Assembly (NCBI GenBank): GCA_950022655.1
Contig: OX465590.1
Coordinates: forward strand, 41,995,718 to 42,059,717
Length of the DNA: 64,000 nucleotides
Origin: Alentia gelatinosa
Taxonomy: Eukaryota > Annelida > Polychaeta > Phyllodocida > Polynoidae
Direction of reading: 5' to 3'
A program made the position numbers and the translations under genes. The first letter of the stretch is position 1, and each line of letters opens with the position of its first letter. This document shows, piece after piece, positions 36,742-47,042 of the stretch. The notes beneath the pieces were generated by a model. That model was given only the letters and a program-made list of their open reading frames with translations. It was not told the origin of the DNA and did no database searches.

Positions 36742-37062
36742 ATTATCCTACCCCTAATATAAAATCCCATAGGCTTAACATTGAGATTCCGTATGCCACG
36801 CTGACTGGCATACGGACGTTTGTATGCTACTAGGGGCATACGGAATTTTGATGATTTTCATTCATGATTTTGATATCAAAATATTGTAGAGAGGGGTAGG
36901 ATAAAATCAAAACCTGAATTTTTTAATCTTGGCTCCCGAATGCCACTCCTGGCGTTTGGTTCCAGATACCACTCGGCTCCGCCTCGTGATATCACTACGC
37001 CAAACGCCTGTCGTGGCATACGGGAGCCAAGATTAAAAATTATCCGGTTTTACGATAGGATG
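36742..37062 (+). mobile_element. Family B composite hairpin element
   Basis: Near-identical to 22856-23175: TATCCTACCCCTAATATAAA start, hairpin arms GGCTCCCGAATGCCACTCC / CGTGGCATACGGGAGCC, loop ACTCGGCTCCGCCTCGTG (36971-36986). Confidence 0.8.
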
Positions 37063-37065
37063 TTA

Positions 37066-37482
37066 AGGGGGGCGACATGACAAGGCTACGACAATGGCTT
37101 TCCGACAAGGTCCACGACAGGCCTACGAGTGGAAAGCGTGTCGTAGCCTTGTCGTCGTTGGTGGACCCCAGTTCCCGACAAGAGTCTACGACAAGGCCAC
37201 GACAGGCTGCGACTGGAAGCTTGTCGGGGGCCTGTCGGGGGCCTTGGGACAAGCCTACGACTGGACCTTTGTCGTGGAGTGTTGTGGTTATCTCGATACA
37301 CTGTCGTAGTGTGTCGGTACCATGGACGCCTTTTTTACGGCATCCACCGAAGTCTACGACACGCCCCGACAAGGCTGTCGCAGAGCTGCCCTTCTCACGA
37401 CAAGGCTGCGACAAGGCTGCGATTCGAACTTTCATGTCGGCACTTGTCGTAGCCTTGTCGTTGTTGGTGGACGCCTGCCTTT
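37066..37482. mobile_element. Palindromic element family G
   Basis: Dense repeats of TCGTAGCCTTGTCGT and its inverse; right end TTGTCGTTGTTGGTGGACGC. The left end is interrupted near GGGGGGCGACATGACAAGG. Open frames on both strands are a by-product of the GC-rich repeats. Confidence 0.6.
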
Positions 37483-37509
37483 ACGCTAATTTAACAAACA
37501 TGCTGTTAA

Positions 37510-37784
37510 CCCTTTAAGGACGGGTGCCTGTGGCTAACCTACCGCCTTGAGGACGGGTGCTGGTGGCACTTTATACCGCTAGGGGACGGGCACACAGTCG
37601 TTAAAACCCATAATTCAATTGTTTAATCACGTGATATGATATATAATCTTAAATATTTTATTTCTTTTGAATAGAAATATCAATAATGGTATCATACACA
37701 CATTCTGTGAAAATTTCATTATTGTTCCTCAATTATTTTCTGTTAAAAAGGTTGTAGGTCTTTGAGAAATGATGCCTTAAAGGG
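37510..37784. mobile_element. piggyBac-like MITE family CC
   Basis: CCCTTTAAGGACGGG at the left and CCTTAAAGGG at the right, flanked by TTAA on both sides (37506-37509, 37785-37788). The TTAACCC..GGGTTAA pattern is typical of piggyBac-type elements. 275 bp, non-coding, with three internal GGACGGGTGC-like blocks. Confidence 0.75.
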
Positions 37785-37788
37785 TTAA

Positions 37789-39234
37789 CATTTTAACACA
37801 GAGATTGCACCTGACCGTAATAAAAAGGTAGCTAGTTGTTAGAGGGAATTTCCTATATACTAAGCACGGTTCAGCCCTCTGAGAACTACTGAGAAAATAT
37901 ATAGATCATTATTTGTAAATCAGAAAAGACTTTGTGACAAATATATCAGGGCAGTTGGAATAGATTTTACCTATGGCTAAGAGAGCACTCATTGTTTTTT
38001 GTTATTTTTAGACTTTTATTTATCCTGGAGTATTGTTTATGATGATGGGATGAGCTTTTCAACAGGGTAGGTGGGAGGGTAGGTGTTAATATGAGGCTAT
38101 TTGCCCGGAGGCATATACTTTTTGGATATTTGCCGGGGCGTGGGTGGTGGGGGGGGGGGGGGGGACGTTTCAATTTCAAATATTTGTGCTCTTGTGGCTG
38201 ACACACTTCCGTGTAACTCTAATTTTCAAATGGGATTTATAACTACCTATTTGGAGAATCTGTACAATTTCTGGTCTGTTTCTGCTGGTAGAATTGGAGT
38301 TCTGAGGTACTTGAATACACCTAGCAGTGCCAAGGCTGTGAAGTGGGGGCCTTGTTACTAAGACTACTACTGCACTGCTATGCAAGAGCTTTTCTCTGAT
38401 TGTTGTGCAACGTTTTCCTCGACAACTGTCCTACTAATGTTTGGCTAATGAGAATTGATGACATCAATGTGTACACCCGAAACACTCAAAAGCGATGGCA
38501 GAGAGGCGGGGAGTGGTTGCACCACACATCGCAACCAATAGCGTCAGGTATTTCTATGAAGAATCGGCAAGGGCGATAGGTCCTCTAGGAAGTCTCCTAT
38601 AGATAACCTGCCGTGACGATTTTTAACGATTCTTCTTGCAATTAACAGCGCCGAATTCCACTCGTCGCTGTAAAAACATCGGGAACTCGTTCTCCATGCC
38701 CCTACGATTATTGCAGTTCATTCTCCATGGTCTATATCCCGTGCAGTGTACATTCTTTCAGTGTGTACAGAGGTGAGGTAAATACAGAAAGCAACTCGTT
38801 TTGGTCAAAGTCATTGTTCTCGTTTGAACACTATGTGATATTCACTAGGCTATATATCGCCTCGTCCATATCACTCCGCATCAGAACTTGTTGGTTTCTT
38901 CTTTAATAAACTCCAGTACCACCATGTCCTGTCAGTCTCGTGATTCACTTCCTAGATGGTGGACATGCTATCACCATTCTCCGCTTGCATTCCTGTGCCT
39001 ACGTGAACTAATTTGCAGTATTTGCTCTTAACCCTTTATTTGGATAGGTCTATGGCAGAGTCGTGGGAATAGGGATGGCTACAATGTCAGTGCCTAATGC
39101 TAGGGGATGGTGGATTTCCTTCTGAACTGAAATCCCACTGTCAAAATTAATGCTATAACTGGATATGCCGAGCAATGCTATGTATGATGTTTTATCTTTG
39201 CTAGGAATAAATGTACATAGGTTTAATATTGCGA
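37789..39234. other. No gene recognised
   Basis: Intronic sequence with a poly-G tract at about 38149-38164, and a fold-back fragment at 38800-38895 with the loop TCACTAGGCTATATATCGCC. Confidence 0.4.
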
Positions 39235-39480
39235 ACTCGTTCTCAATGGGCCTGCGAGTAGGGTAACTCATACTCATCGGGTGATAAACAGATAAATATT
39301 TCCAGGCTAAGATAAAATCAGAAACATATTCGTGCTTGATCTGAGTCCCCGTTCACTATCTTATTTGGAAGTTTTCAGAATATTCACTCGGCTAGCCCCT
39401 CGCTCATAATACTGGGCACTCCAAACTCTATGGCGAATGAGGACACAGACCAAACACTCATCAATTTCTTTCTTAATACC
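39235..39480 (+). mobile_element. Fold-back element family D
   Basis: Same order as 35515-35740: AATATTTCCAGGCTAAGATA, GAGTCCCCGTTCACTATC, loop TCACTCGGCTAGCCCCTCG, then GGCGAATGAGGACACAG. Confidence 0.65.
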
Positions 39481-40347
39481 TACATTCTGTGAAAGTTTCA
39501 TGTGTATTGATGCATTATTTCTGGATAAAGAACAATGATGCTGTAAATATCATAGACGATGTCTCAAGGCATTATCCGTCCCTAGCAAGGTCCGCCTCAA
39601 GCCATTATCTTAACTGTCACTTAACTGGGCTTAACTGTCACTGTTGATGAATTTCAAGTCACAGGAGGTTATCTTTAGATTCACACACTGAGAAATGTGA
39701 AACTGATAGCGGAGGTGTTAAGTAAAGTGCTGATTGCACCATGACACGCGATCCAAGCCGATCTGTTGACTCGCTAGGTCGGGAGGAATCGTGTGAGCAT
39801 GTCTGGTTGGGTCGCAGTGGTGGAAGAGCCCCCATGGGCGATAATAGGGGCTCCTCACACAGGGGTAATGATCTTGCAAGATTTTGTACCATCCATTTTC
39901 CCCCCCAGAAAATTGTTTTTATTGATTGTCAGCTTGTATCTATTCATCTGTTTACATTGGTTTTTTTACATTCACGCATGTAGTTATTTCATCATACTGC
40001 TGTATTTCTCTTAACAATTTGTAATACAATTCCCCATCTTTTGCTCCTATACAAGGTATAAATATGTTTGTTTACCCTTCAATAATCTGGCTGACAACAA
40101 TAAAAGTCGGGCAAGCATCAGGCTTGATAGGCCTGATTTTCATGCTTATCCTGTCCCTCTTATTTGATTTGGGGACAACCTTTAAGCCAAACTCAACACG
40201 TCACAATTAGGATTCAACATATCAGTTGATATTACCAGCGGATACGCTAAGCAATGTAAAGGTGCATCCAGATGTTACAAGACACAGCCCAACCCTGCCA
40301 GGACAAAATAATTGTGCTGGATGATCGGCATTTTATTATACGCCGTC
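39481..40347. other. No gene recognised
   Basis: Open frames of 70-80 codons at 39741-39983 and 39793-40014 overlap in different frames, lack splice support and run into AT-rich sequence; not called. Confidence 0.4.
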
Positions 40348-41318
40348 TAAAGTGCTGGTTCCACCAGCATGATGGATTTGTCACGCTATATCTTGGTTTA
40401 TCTCACCCCTGGTACAAGTTTAGCCATAGGAATAACATTGGAAAAATATACTCAATGACCACCCTGGTAAAGTGACAATACTACGCCACGGCCGTGGCGT
40501 AGTGTTTTTGCTAAGTATATCCTGATTATTCTGAAGTTGTGATGATATCTAATGTCATAGAATGGGGTAAGATAAATCCAGAACCGCACTCAAATCGTAA
40601 AATAGACAATACTCCACTCGTTTGGCTGTGCCATGATCGTCACTCAGTTTCGCCTCCATGATGATTGCGGCCCAGCCAAACTCGTGGAGTATTGTCTATT
40701 ATACGATTCTCGATGCAGTTCTATATAAATATCTTGTTTTATTATCCATCTTATACAAAGTCCCCATTTAAAATGTATGGGGACTCAGTAAACCACGACC
40801 CATTGTATAAAACCTATCAGATACCATAACTGTGGTATACGGATTCAAACCTGTGGTATACGGCCTCAAAACCATGGTATATGGTATAATTTTGTGTACA
40901 GGCGGTTCTGAAAACCACTCGAGGTTGACATCGTAACACACTCGCTAGCGCTCGTGTATTACTATGCGTCAACCTCTCGTGGTTTACGGCCGCCTGTCCA
41001 TCGATTATTGTCTATTTATCTTACAGTATCGCGATATGTCGTACCTCATTAGCCACGACACATTGCATGTGATCAAATATGTACTTTTTCGTGATTTTGT
41101 GTGTATATTTTGGTGCTCCACTACCGCGACGCCTCAAGATCTATTGCTAACATATTGCGGCATACTGTGATCTATCGCAGCAAGAATGCAGTGAAGGTGC
41201 TTAACCAGACCGATGCATAGTGGCAATGCGATTACTCAAAACTCAGCAAGATTTAGCAAGACAACCAAATCGTGACCAATCTCGCTATATCTTGTGTGTT
41301 GGTGGAACCAGCACTTTA
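40348..41318. mobile_element. Composite TIR element family BB with nested repeats
   Basis: Inverted ends AAAGTGCTGGTTCCACCAGC and TTGGTGGAACCAGCACTTTA lie about 970 bp apart. Inside are a GGCTTCGCC-type hairpin (40560-40725, loop 40641-40658), a family P segment (40735-40900) and a class C hairpin (40905-41010). A related right part occurs at 23400-23656. Confidence 0.7.
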
Positions 41319-41394
41319 ATTTAAACGGACTACAATCACTGGCTTACAGTGAAGGCCTACAGATTGTGCAATGGCAGGAATGCCAGTACAGCTA

Positions 41395-41425
41395 GCAATA
41401 TGCCAGTACAGCTAGCAATATGGTC
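41395..41425. repeat. Short direct repeat
   Basis: ATGCCAGTACAGCTAGCAAT occurs twice in tandem (about 21 bp). Confidence 0.85.
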
Positions 41426-41868
41426 CACACAGCACCATAATAGATTAACCTCCAAAGTTAGAGAACACAGCCCGACTGGAGCTTTGTATTCTGACTGTTT
41501 ATTCATCAGAGCGCGGTGTGTAGGTTTTTTTTGCTAGTGACACGATGCGCGGTGGTGTGGTGGTGGTGGAGGTGGTGGGGGAGGTGGTGGTGGTGTCATG
41601 GTGCCGATTTAAACCAGGAAGTACTCCTGGCTCAGATACGTTATAGGCGCAAGTTTCAGTCAGTCGCCGCAGACAGAGGACGTGGGACGAGCGTACAACT
41701 TCTACCTCCATTATCTGGACGTGATTATGTGTGAGAGGTATCCTCGGTCGCCTGTCTTCTCCTGCTCCTCCTCCACACGGAGATTAACACGGATCAGCCA
41801 CGGAACACTGGCGTCCTGTGCCTGCTTCTCTGTACAGTCAGTGGTGGCTCTGTGCTGAAGTGTGGCTG

Positions 41869-41876
41869 TATATATA
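41869..41876 (+). promoter_or_regulatory. TATA box of a candidate internal promoter
   Basis: TATATATA followed by GGAC at 41869-41880. Initiation would fall near 41900, next to the first of many CACGTG sites, and 440 bp before the strong ATG of exon 4. It would give a short protein form starting in exon 4. Inferred only from sequence; upstream ATGs in the leader (for example at 42027) are a complication. Confidence 0.35.
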
Positions 41877-41949
41877 GGACGTATCTTTTTGTACTGTCAG
41901 CACGTGCAAGCCAAGGGAGAACATAACTTGAACAATATCGTGCAGTTAC

Positions 41950-42240
41950 CACGTTCAAAACGTACCGTAAACACGTAAATACTTGGAAAACTTGCCGTAA
42001 AGACGTGCAAAACTTGCAGAAAACACATGCCAAACGTGCCGTAAACACGTGGAAAAGTTGCCGTAAACACGTGGAAAAGTTGCCGTAAACACGCGAAAAA
42101 CTTGCCATAAACACGTGCAAAACACGCCGTAAACACGTGAAAAACTTGCCGTAAACACGTGCAAAACACGCCGTAAACACGTGCAAAACTTGCCGTAAAC
42201 ACGTGCAAAACGTGCAGAAACACGTGCAAAACACGTGCTA
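41950..42240. repeat. 22-bp minisatellite rich in CACGTG
   Basis: About 13 units of the form ACGTGCAAAACTTGCCGTAAAC. Most units carry CACGTG, the palindromic E-box. Including the flanks 41900-42330 there are about 13 CACGTG sites. The minus-strand frames encoding Phe/Thr/Arg repeats arise from this array and are not genes. Confidence 0.85.
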
Positions 42241-42342
42241 AGAGCTCGCGCTCCGTGCATCCGCACGTGCAGAATAGGGACGTGCCCGGACCCAGGACCA
42301 CACCCAGCACGTGCATCTCCTCAGCACGTGCCTCCCCTCAAC

Positions 42343-42626
42343 ATGGAGGGTATCCCGCTCACCATGACGATGTTACCCACAGCCCCCCACGCGCTGCCCC
42401 TCACCCTGGGCCAGGCCGTCAACCCCACAGCCATCTACCCGGGCATCAACACCTACACCAACGCCCTCACCAGCAACTACACCATCCCAACCAACTACGG
42501 CAACACCGTGGCCACAAACTACGGCAATACGGTCGCCAATACGGTCGCCAACACGGTCGCCAATACGGTCGCCAACACCGTGGGAAAGTCGTCCTCAGAA
42601 ACGAATAATGAGTTTGAGTTCGGACT
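42343..42626 (+). CDS. Exon 4 of RTP-like gene: Thr/Asn/Pro-rich segment
   Basis: The ATG at 42343 has a strong context (CAACATGG). The encoded 94 residues start MEGIPLTMTMLPTAPHALPL, pass through a Thr/Asn/Tyr-rich part and end in five NTVA-type repeats, then KSSSETNNEFEFG. The donor is GTGAGT at 42627. The exon ends two bases into a codon, and the first base of exon 5 completes it (CT|C, Leu), followed by the exon 5 reading frame. The frame also stays open upstream. If the exon is internal, the acceptor at 42271-42272 fits the phase-2 end of exon 3 and adds 23 codons and one base, but its pyrimidine tract is poor. It could therefore be a first exon of a short isoform or a cassette exon. No family similarity in this part. 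Confidence 0.55.
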
Positions 42627-42640
42627 GTGAGTTGTTTTGT

Positions 42641-42660
42641 TGTTATTATTATTATTATTA

Positions 42661-42728
<68 letters not shown>

Positions 42729-42761
42729 GTTGTTGTTAATATTATTATTATTATTATTATT
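42641..42761. repeat. ATT trinucleotide microsatellite
   Basis: A long ATT/TTA run beginning about 15 bp after the exon 4 donor, with a short TTG interruption near 42728. Confidence 0.95.
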
Positions 42762-42848
42762 TCGCTGGCTTTCCACATTCAGAATGCTCATTTATTATCC
42801 ATCATATATATACATATATATATATATATATAGGGATGGATCAAGTTT

Positions 42849-42947
42849 TCATGGGTCGACTTCGTTACGGGTCGAGGTTTTTTACGGGTCGACTTAGTTA
42901 CGGGTCAACTTTTTTACGGGTCGAATTCGTTACGGGTCGAGTTCTAC
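42849..42947. repeat. Short tandem repeat, TTACGGGTCGA units
   Basis: About six imperfect units of TTACGGGTCGACTTCG / TTACGGGTCGAGGTTT. Confidence 0.8.
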
Positions 42948-43129
42948 AGTATTTGTTGCATGTTGTGACTGGGAAAGATAAGGTCACATTGCTACGTGAC
43001 AGAGAATCCGAGTTCGTGTGCATTGAACGGAGCTGTAGGTTCACCGCGGTGCCTGGTACTTGGTGCTCTGGAACCAGCCAAGCATGACCACAGGCGGCCC
43101 CACGCGCTCTCCGCTATCTGCAGGGGCCT

Positions 43130-43500
43130 GTTTAATAATTCATGCTCTACCCACCTGATACGGAGTCTCCATACTAAGCCTATATGGAGATTACAGATCG
43201 CTACTGAGTAGGATACGGACCTGCGGAATCTCCTAGGAGGATATGGATTTTTGAGATGAAAGTAGTCCCAAACATAACTTCTTAACTACGTTGAAAAGTT
43301 TTCTAACGATCATATTTATTGCTTAAATCTAAAAGTAAGTGAGTAATAAATACAACATTACAATGATTTCGATCTGTGTCGCCGTATTCTCCTTGTAGTT
43401 GACACTACGTAATACTCCTCGCTATCGCTCGGAGTATTATTACGCGTCAACTACGCGGAGAATTCGGCCACTCAGATCGAAATCATGGTAATATTGTGTA
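43130..43500. mobile_element. Family EE segment with class C hairpin
   Basis: GAGTCTCCATACTAAGCC..CAGATCGCTACTGAGTAG, then a hairpin with arms TAGTTGACACTACGTAATAC / ATTATTACGCGTCAACTA around CCTCGCTATCGCTCGG. The same order recurs at 54185-54535. Confidence 0.65.
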
Positions 43501-43630
43501 TTTACTGAGTCCCTATACATTTTCAATGGGGACTTTGTATACGATGGATAATAAAATGGGTGGTGGTTTACTTAGTCCCCATACATTTTCAATCTGGACT
43601 TTGTATACGATGGATAATAAAGAAAAGGGA
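43500..43630. repeat. Family P, two direct units
   Basis: The unit 'actttgtatacgatggataa' occurs twice with 'cccatacattttcaat'. Other copies near 28545, 40735, 50460, 55130 and 59700. Confidence 0.7.
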
Positions 43631-43774
43631 TCCACATTTATGATCCTAGGTTATTGACGTCAATGTGTGGCATGCTGAGAGGGTGTTCTCACCATGAGTA
43701 AACCTGAACGAGTCAACACTTCTCAGCCGTACAAAGCTCGTACACGGGTCTAAAACATGCACGAATATCACCCC

Positions 43775-43795
43775 CCCCCCCCCCCCCCCTCCAGG
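43775..43795. repeat. Poly-C tract
   Basis: Homopolymer C run of about 19-20 bases. Confidence 0.9.
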
Positions 43796-43824
43796 CACCA
43801 GCATAAGCTAGTCTCTTTCACAGA

Positions 43825-43970
43825 CACTTGGAGGCGTGCAATATACTGCGCGAGGTGAAGCCGAGAGCAGTAATACGCGATCTTGCCGGAGTGCGATAAA
43901 CAATAACACGACTAACTCGAGTTTGGTTTAGAATTTATCCTACCCCTTCCGTCTAAATTACTTCTACATT
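43825..43970. mobile_element. Fold-back hairpin half with GGTGAAGCCGAG loop
   Basis: Right arm CAGTAATACGCGATCTTGCC..ACTAACTCGAGTTTGGTTT with GTAGGATAAA-type end (reversed), loop at 43850-43866. The left arm is mostly missing. Confidence 0.6.
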
Positions 43971-44114
43971 AACAAATGACGTCATTTGTCAAGTGTATCC
44001 CACTAGAGCGATATTTTTCATTTTTCTGAACTCCAGACCGAATACAGTGACCCAATGTTAAGCCTATGGAGTTTTTTATTAGGGGTAGGATAAAAGACTT
44101 TCTCCTACACAACT

Positions 44115-44310
44115 CAAGGCTGGTCCTTTAATAGTGAGGAGAAACCAAATGAGAGTTAGTTGTGTTGTTGATTATTGCACGACGGCAATGTCGCGTTTCC
44201 TGCGCGAGGCGAAGCAGAGTGCAGTGATACGCGACATTGCCGGAGTGCGATAAACAACACGACTACCTAGAGTTTGGTTTAGAATTTATCCTACCCCGTA
44301 ACAATAAAAA
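44115..44310. mobile_element. Fold-back hairpin with GGCGAAGCAGAG loop
   Basis: Arms GAAACCAAATGAGAGTTAGT and CTACCTAGAGTTTGGTTT, inner GGCAATGTCGCGT / CGCGACATTGCC, loop 44203-44220; ends in TTATCCTACCCCG. Confidence 0.75.
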
Positions 44311-44768
44311 AGAAATAACATAAAACTCACCAATAATCTGTGATAATCATTGGTCGCTTTCCAAATGACGTCATTTGACAACTGTATCCCACTAGAGCAA
44401 TAAATTTCATTTTTCTGCACCGTAGACCAAATACAGTCTGCTTATGTTAAGCCTATGGAGTTTTTTATTAGGGGTAGGATAATGGGCATCTCCCATTCTT
44501 GTTTCCCTTATTCTGGTGTCAGCATACTCTTGTACTTTGCATCTCTTGTGGACGTTGCTAATAACCTGTAAAAAACAATTTGTCTCCGTCATTAAACCAC
44601 TTATAAATTCTATCCTTGGTACCACGATCTAGTCACCAGACTGATTGACCTATAAATAGGTGTGATTGTGGAAAATTAAGCGTGCACAATAGTAAGAATG
44701 GCGAGCCGACTTCCCTGTTGAGGGACACCTCGGGTGATTTTCTGGAGCGTTGCTGAGAGGGGATGGAG

Positions 44769-45532
44769 GTGTATTTTTCGCTTGAGAGATTCGCACCGTT
44801 ATCTCTACCAAGGGATCACACAGGGATGGGGCGGGGGTGGGGTTAGTTTCGGTTGGGGGTCGGGTATTGTCGGTGTATGTTTTATAATTTTTTTATTTAT
44901 TTTTGGTATGTTTTATAAAGGTAAGCTTCCTTGTTTCAATTCAAGTTCTCTTATCTGGGTAGTTTTAATCTCTATCTGTCATAAGATATTGTTTGTAGGA
45001 AAGTTCCACATAAAACCAGACAAGCTGTTTAAAGTAAAAATGATATATTTGGGATTAAGATACATCGGGATAGGGAGCAGTTGGGTTGGATATTTGCAAC
45101 GTTTCGTCTTATTGATAAGACTTCATCAGGCAGTGTTGTCTAGAATATAGAATATTGTTATAACTGGCTATACTTAGGAGCTATACTGACCTATGAGTGT
45201 ATAACGAACCAACATTAGGCCAATCAAAAAAATTTGTTTCTCATCACCGCGCGCATCTGCAAAAACGATTTTAGAAGATTTTCTTTTGTTAAAATAAAAT
45301 GAACTTTGATAGAAATTATGAAAGGTATGTGTATTTAGTTTCAAATTAAAGCTCCTGATGTCCGGTATTCTTTCAATATATAAACAGTATAAATCTGAAA
45401 ACCCTGCGTAAGCGTACACCCTGCATAAGCGGATACTTTGGCCCGGAACGGAGGGTGACCGCTTACGCAGGGTTTAAATGTGATTCCTTGGTAGAGATAA
45501 CGGTGCGAATCTCTCAAGTGGAAAATACACTA
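44769..45532. mobile_element. TIR element with 45-bp ends
   Basis: The left end GTGTATTTTTCGCTTGAGAG extends through GATTCGCACCGTTATCTCTA, and its inverse TAGAGATAACGGTGCGAATC ends in GTGGAAAATACAC at the right. The interior (about 660 bp) contains a reversed family O segment at 45233-45475. No transposase frame. Confidence 0.7.
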
Positions 45533-45537
45533 ATCAG

Positions 45538-46016
45538 TTGCTACCCTGTTCTTACCGTGCCAGTACAGGTGGGTTCGGCTTTACTCACTGGAAAGGGCAG
45601 GGAGATGCAGAATCTACCACCTACCGCTTAACTATGGAGACAAAACCAGACTCCGGACTTTTTCAGTGTACCAGCTTTATTTGGGGTAACACAGTTACAA
45701 TACGTTGGTGCTACGGGGCACCAACTAGCGCGGGAAGAGATTCTGGTCTCTTCAACTTGAAAGGTGTTTGATGCAACCTTACCAACTCGTGAGGCTCCAG
45801 GCGTTCACTCTGCAGAGAGGCACCGTGAGAAGTCCTGTCAACCCGCTGTGGACTCAGTCTTATATACTGACTGAGTTACGTTATGCGGGCGATCCCGTAA
45901 CATTTGCATACCACGGGTATGCCGGCCTTACCGCACAGCATGGATCGGCATTCGAGCCGTCTAGCGTAAAAGTGAAACAACGCTGCTCGACTACCCTGAC
46001 CCCTACACACACATAA
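45538..46016 (+). pseudogene. Coding-looking unidentified segment in two frames
   Basis: Two adjoining open stretches (45538-45771 and 45768-46016) have balanced, protein-like composition and higher GC than the surroundings, with Trp, Cys and Tyr residues: GFGFTHWKGQGDAESTTYRL and SGLFQCTSFIWGNTVTIRWC in the first, RYAGDPVTFAYHGYAGLTAQ in the second. They are in different frames and have no clear splice sites, so I read this as a decayed exon or captured gene fragment. Family not recognised. It starts right after the TIR element 44769-45532. Confidence 0.3.
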
Positions 46017-46105
46017 ACTATACACTCTTACACCAACATTGCTATAGTCATAGAGCTATTCACACCAATCGCTATTCTCATAGATATCTATCACTAAAAA
46101 CCCTA

Positions 46106-46487
46106 AAACCCGATGCCCATCTACTGATTAAGGGTTGAACGATTAGTTTGCAAATCGTATAGAAGTTGGTGAACTTGTCGCAGGCAAATTACACAACCCA
46201 ACCAAGCCCCATTAACCAACGTTCCGTTGTCGGTGACCAGATTTATCAACATGTTCATAAACTTTTCGCCACCAATTTTGGAACAAAGAAACCACAACTT
46301 GTTGGCGACAAAAGGACATCTGAACGAGGTGGTTCCCTAATCGGTGGCTCACCCTTGCCTAGCTGTCCTACATCTACCGACTACAGCTGACTCTGTTAGG
46401 ATGCCTTGGCTGAGACAAATTACCGCCCGTTTGTCGCCTACAAAGGTACATAAATGTTCCGAAATCGGTAGATGGGCATTGGACTTA
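46106..46487 (+). mobile_element. MITE family I copy
   Basis: Ends CCCGATGCCCATCTACTGAT and TCGGTAGATGGGCATTGG; about 380 bp. Confidence 0.75.
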
Positions 46488-47042
46488 AGACATTCCCCAT
46501 AACTTACCTTTGACTCTACATCATTTTTCACACCATATCTGTTACTATCAAATATTTTCCTTAAAGTTTACTTTAACCTTTAGTTACTTAGAAGACAGTA
46601 ATGTATGGTACCACTATGAGAGGTTAAACCAGGTCAACCATGAAAGCTAGTCCCCCTCCTGATTTACTCCAGTGCTTTTGTGTTTGCCCTCCCATCGGAG
46701 AAAAGAAGTGCAACTTAAACCGTGCTATGAGCATAGATAGGAAATCAAACCAGATTTTATACCCCGTTCCTTTACAAAGCTATTCAGAATCCGGGATGGT
46801 TCTCTATTTTGAATCTCCTCATGGGGTATGTTTCATACTTGTTGGTGCGTTTTCTTCTCTATACAATAAAACAATATATGACTAGAGATCTTCACGAGGT
46901 CAAACCAGATCAATGCAGCCTGACCCCAGACGTGGATCGCTTCCTCCTGGAGACCCGAGGCGTCTAGAATAAACAGACTTTAGCAGAACCAAGCAGAACC
47001 AAGCTGTATAATTGGCCACACCAAACTGCTGTGAAACACTTT
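46488..47042. other. No gene recognised
   Basis: An open frame of 81 codons at 46640-46885 has no family or splice support; the rest is unique sequence leading into the minisatellite. Confidence 0.4.

Noticed and set aside
37040..37517. Open frames of 131-146 codons on both strands
   Set aside because: They overlap the palindromic family G element; composition reflects its GTCGTAG repeats.
41794..42316. Minus-strand Phe/Thr/Arg-rich frames
   Set aside because: They come from the 22-bp CACGTG minisatellite and lack a start context or splice sites.
42467..42897. Poly-Ile, poly-Asn and poly-Leu frames after exon 4
   Set aside because: ATT microsatellite at 42641-42761.
44734..45150. Open frame of 138 codons with hydrophobic segments
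   Set aside because: It begins inside the inverted end of a transposon-like element and ends in AT-rich sequence; no splice or family support.
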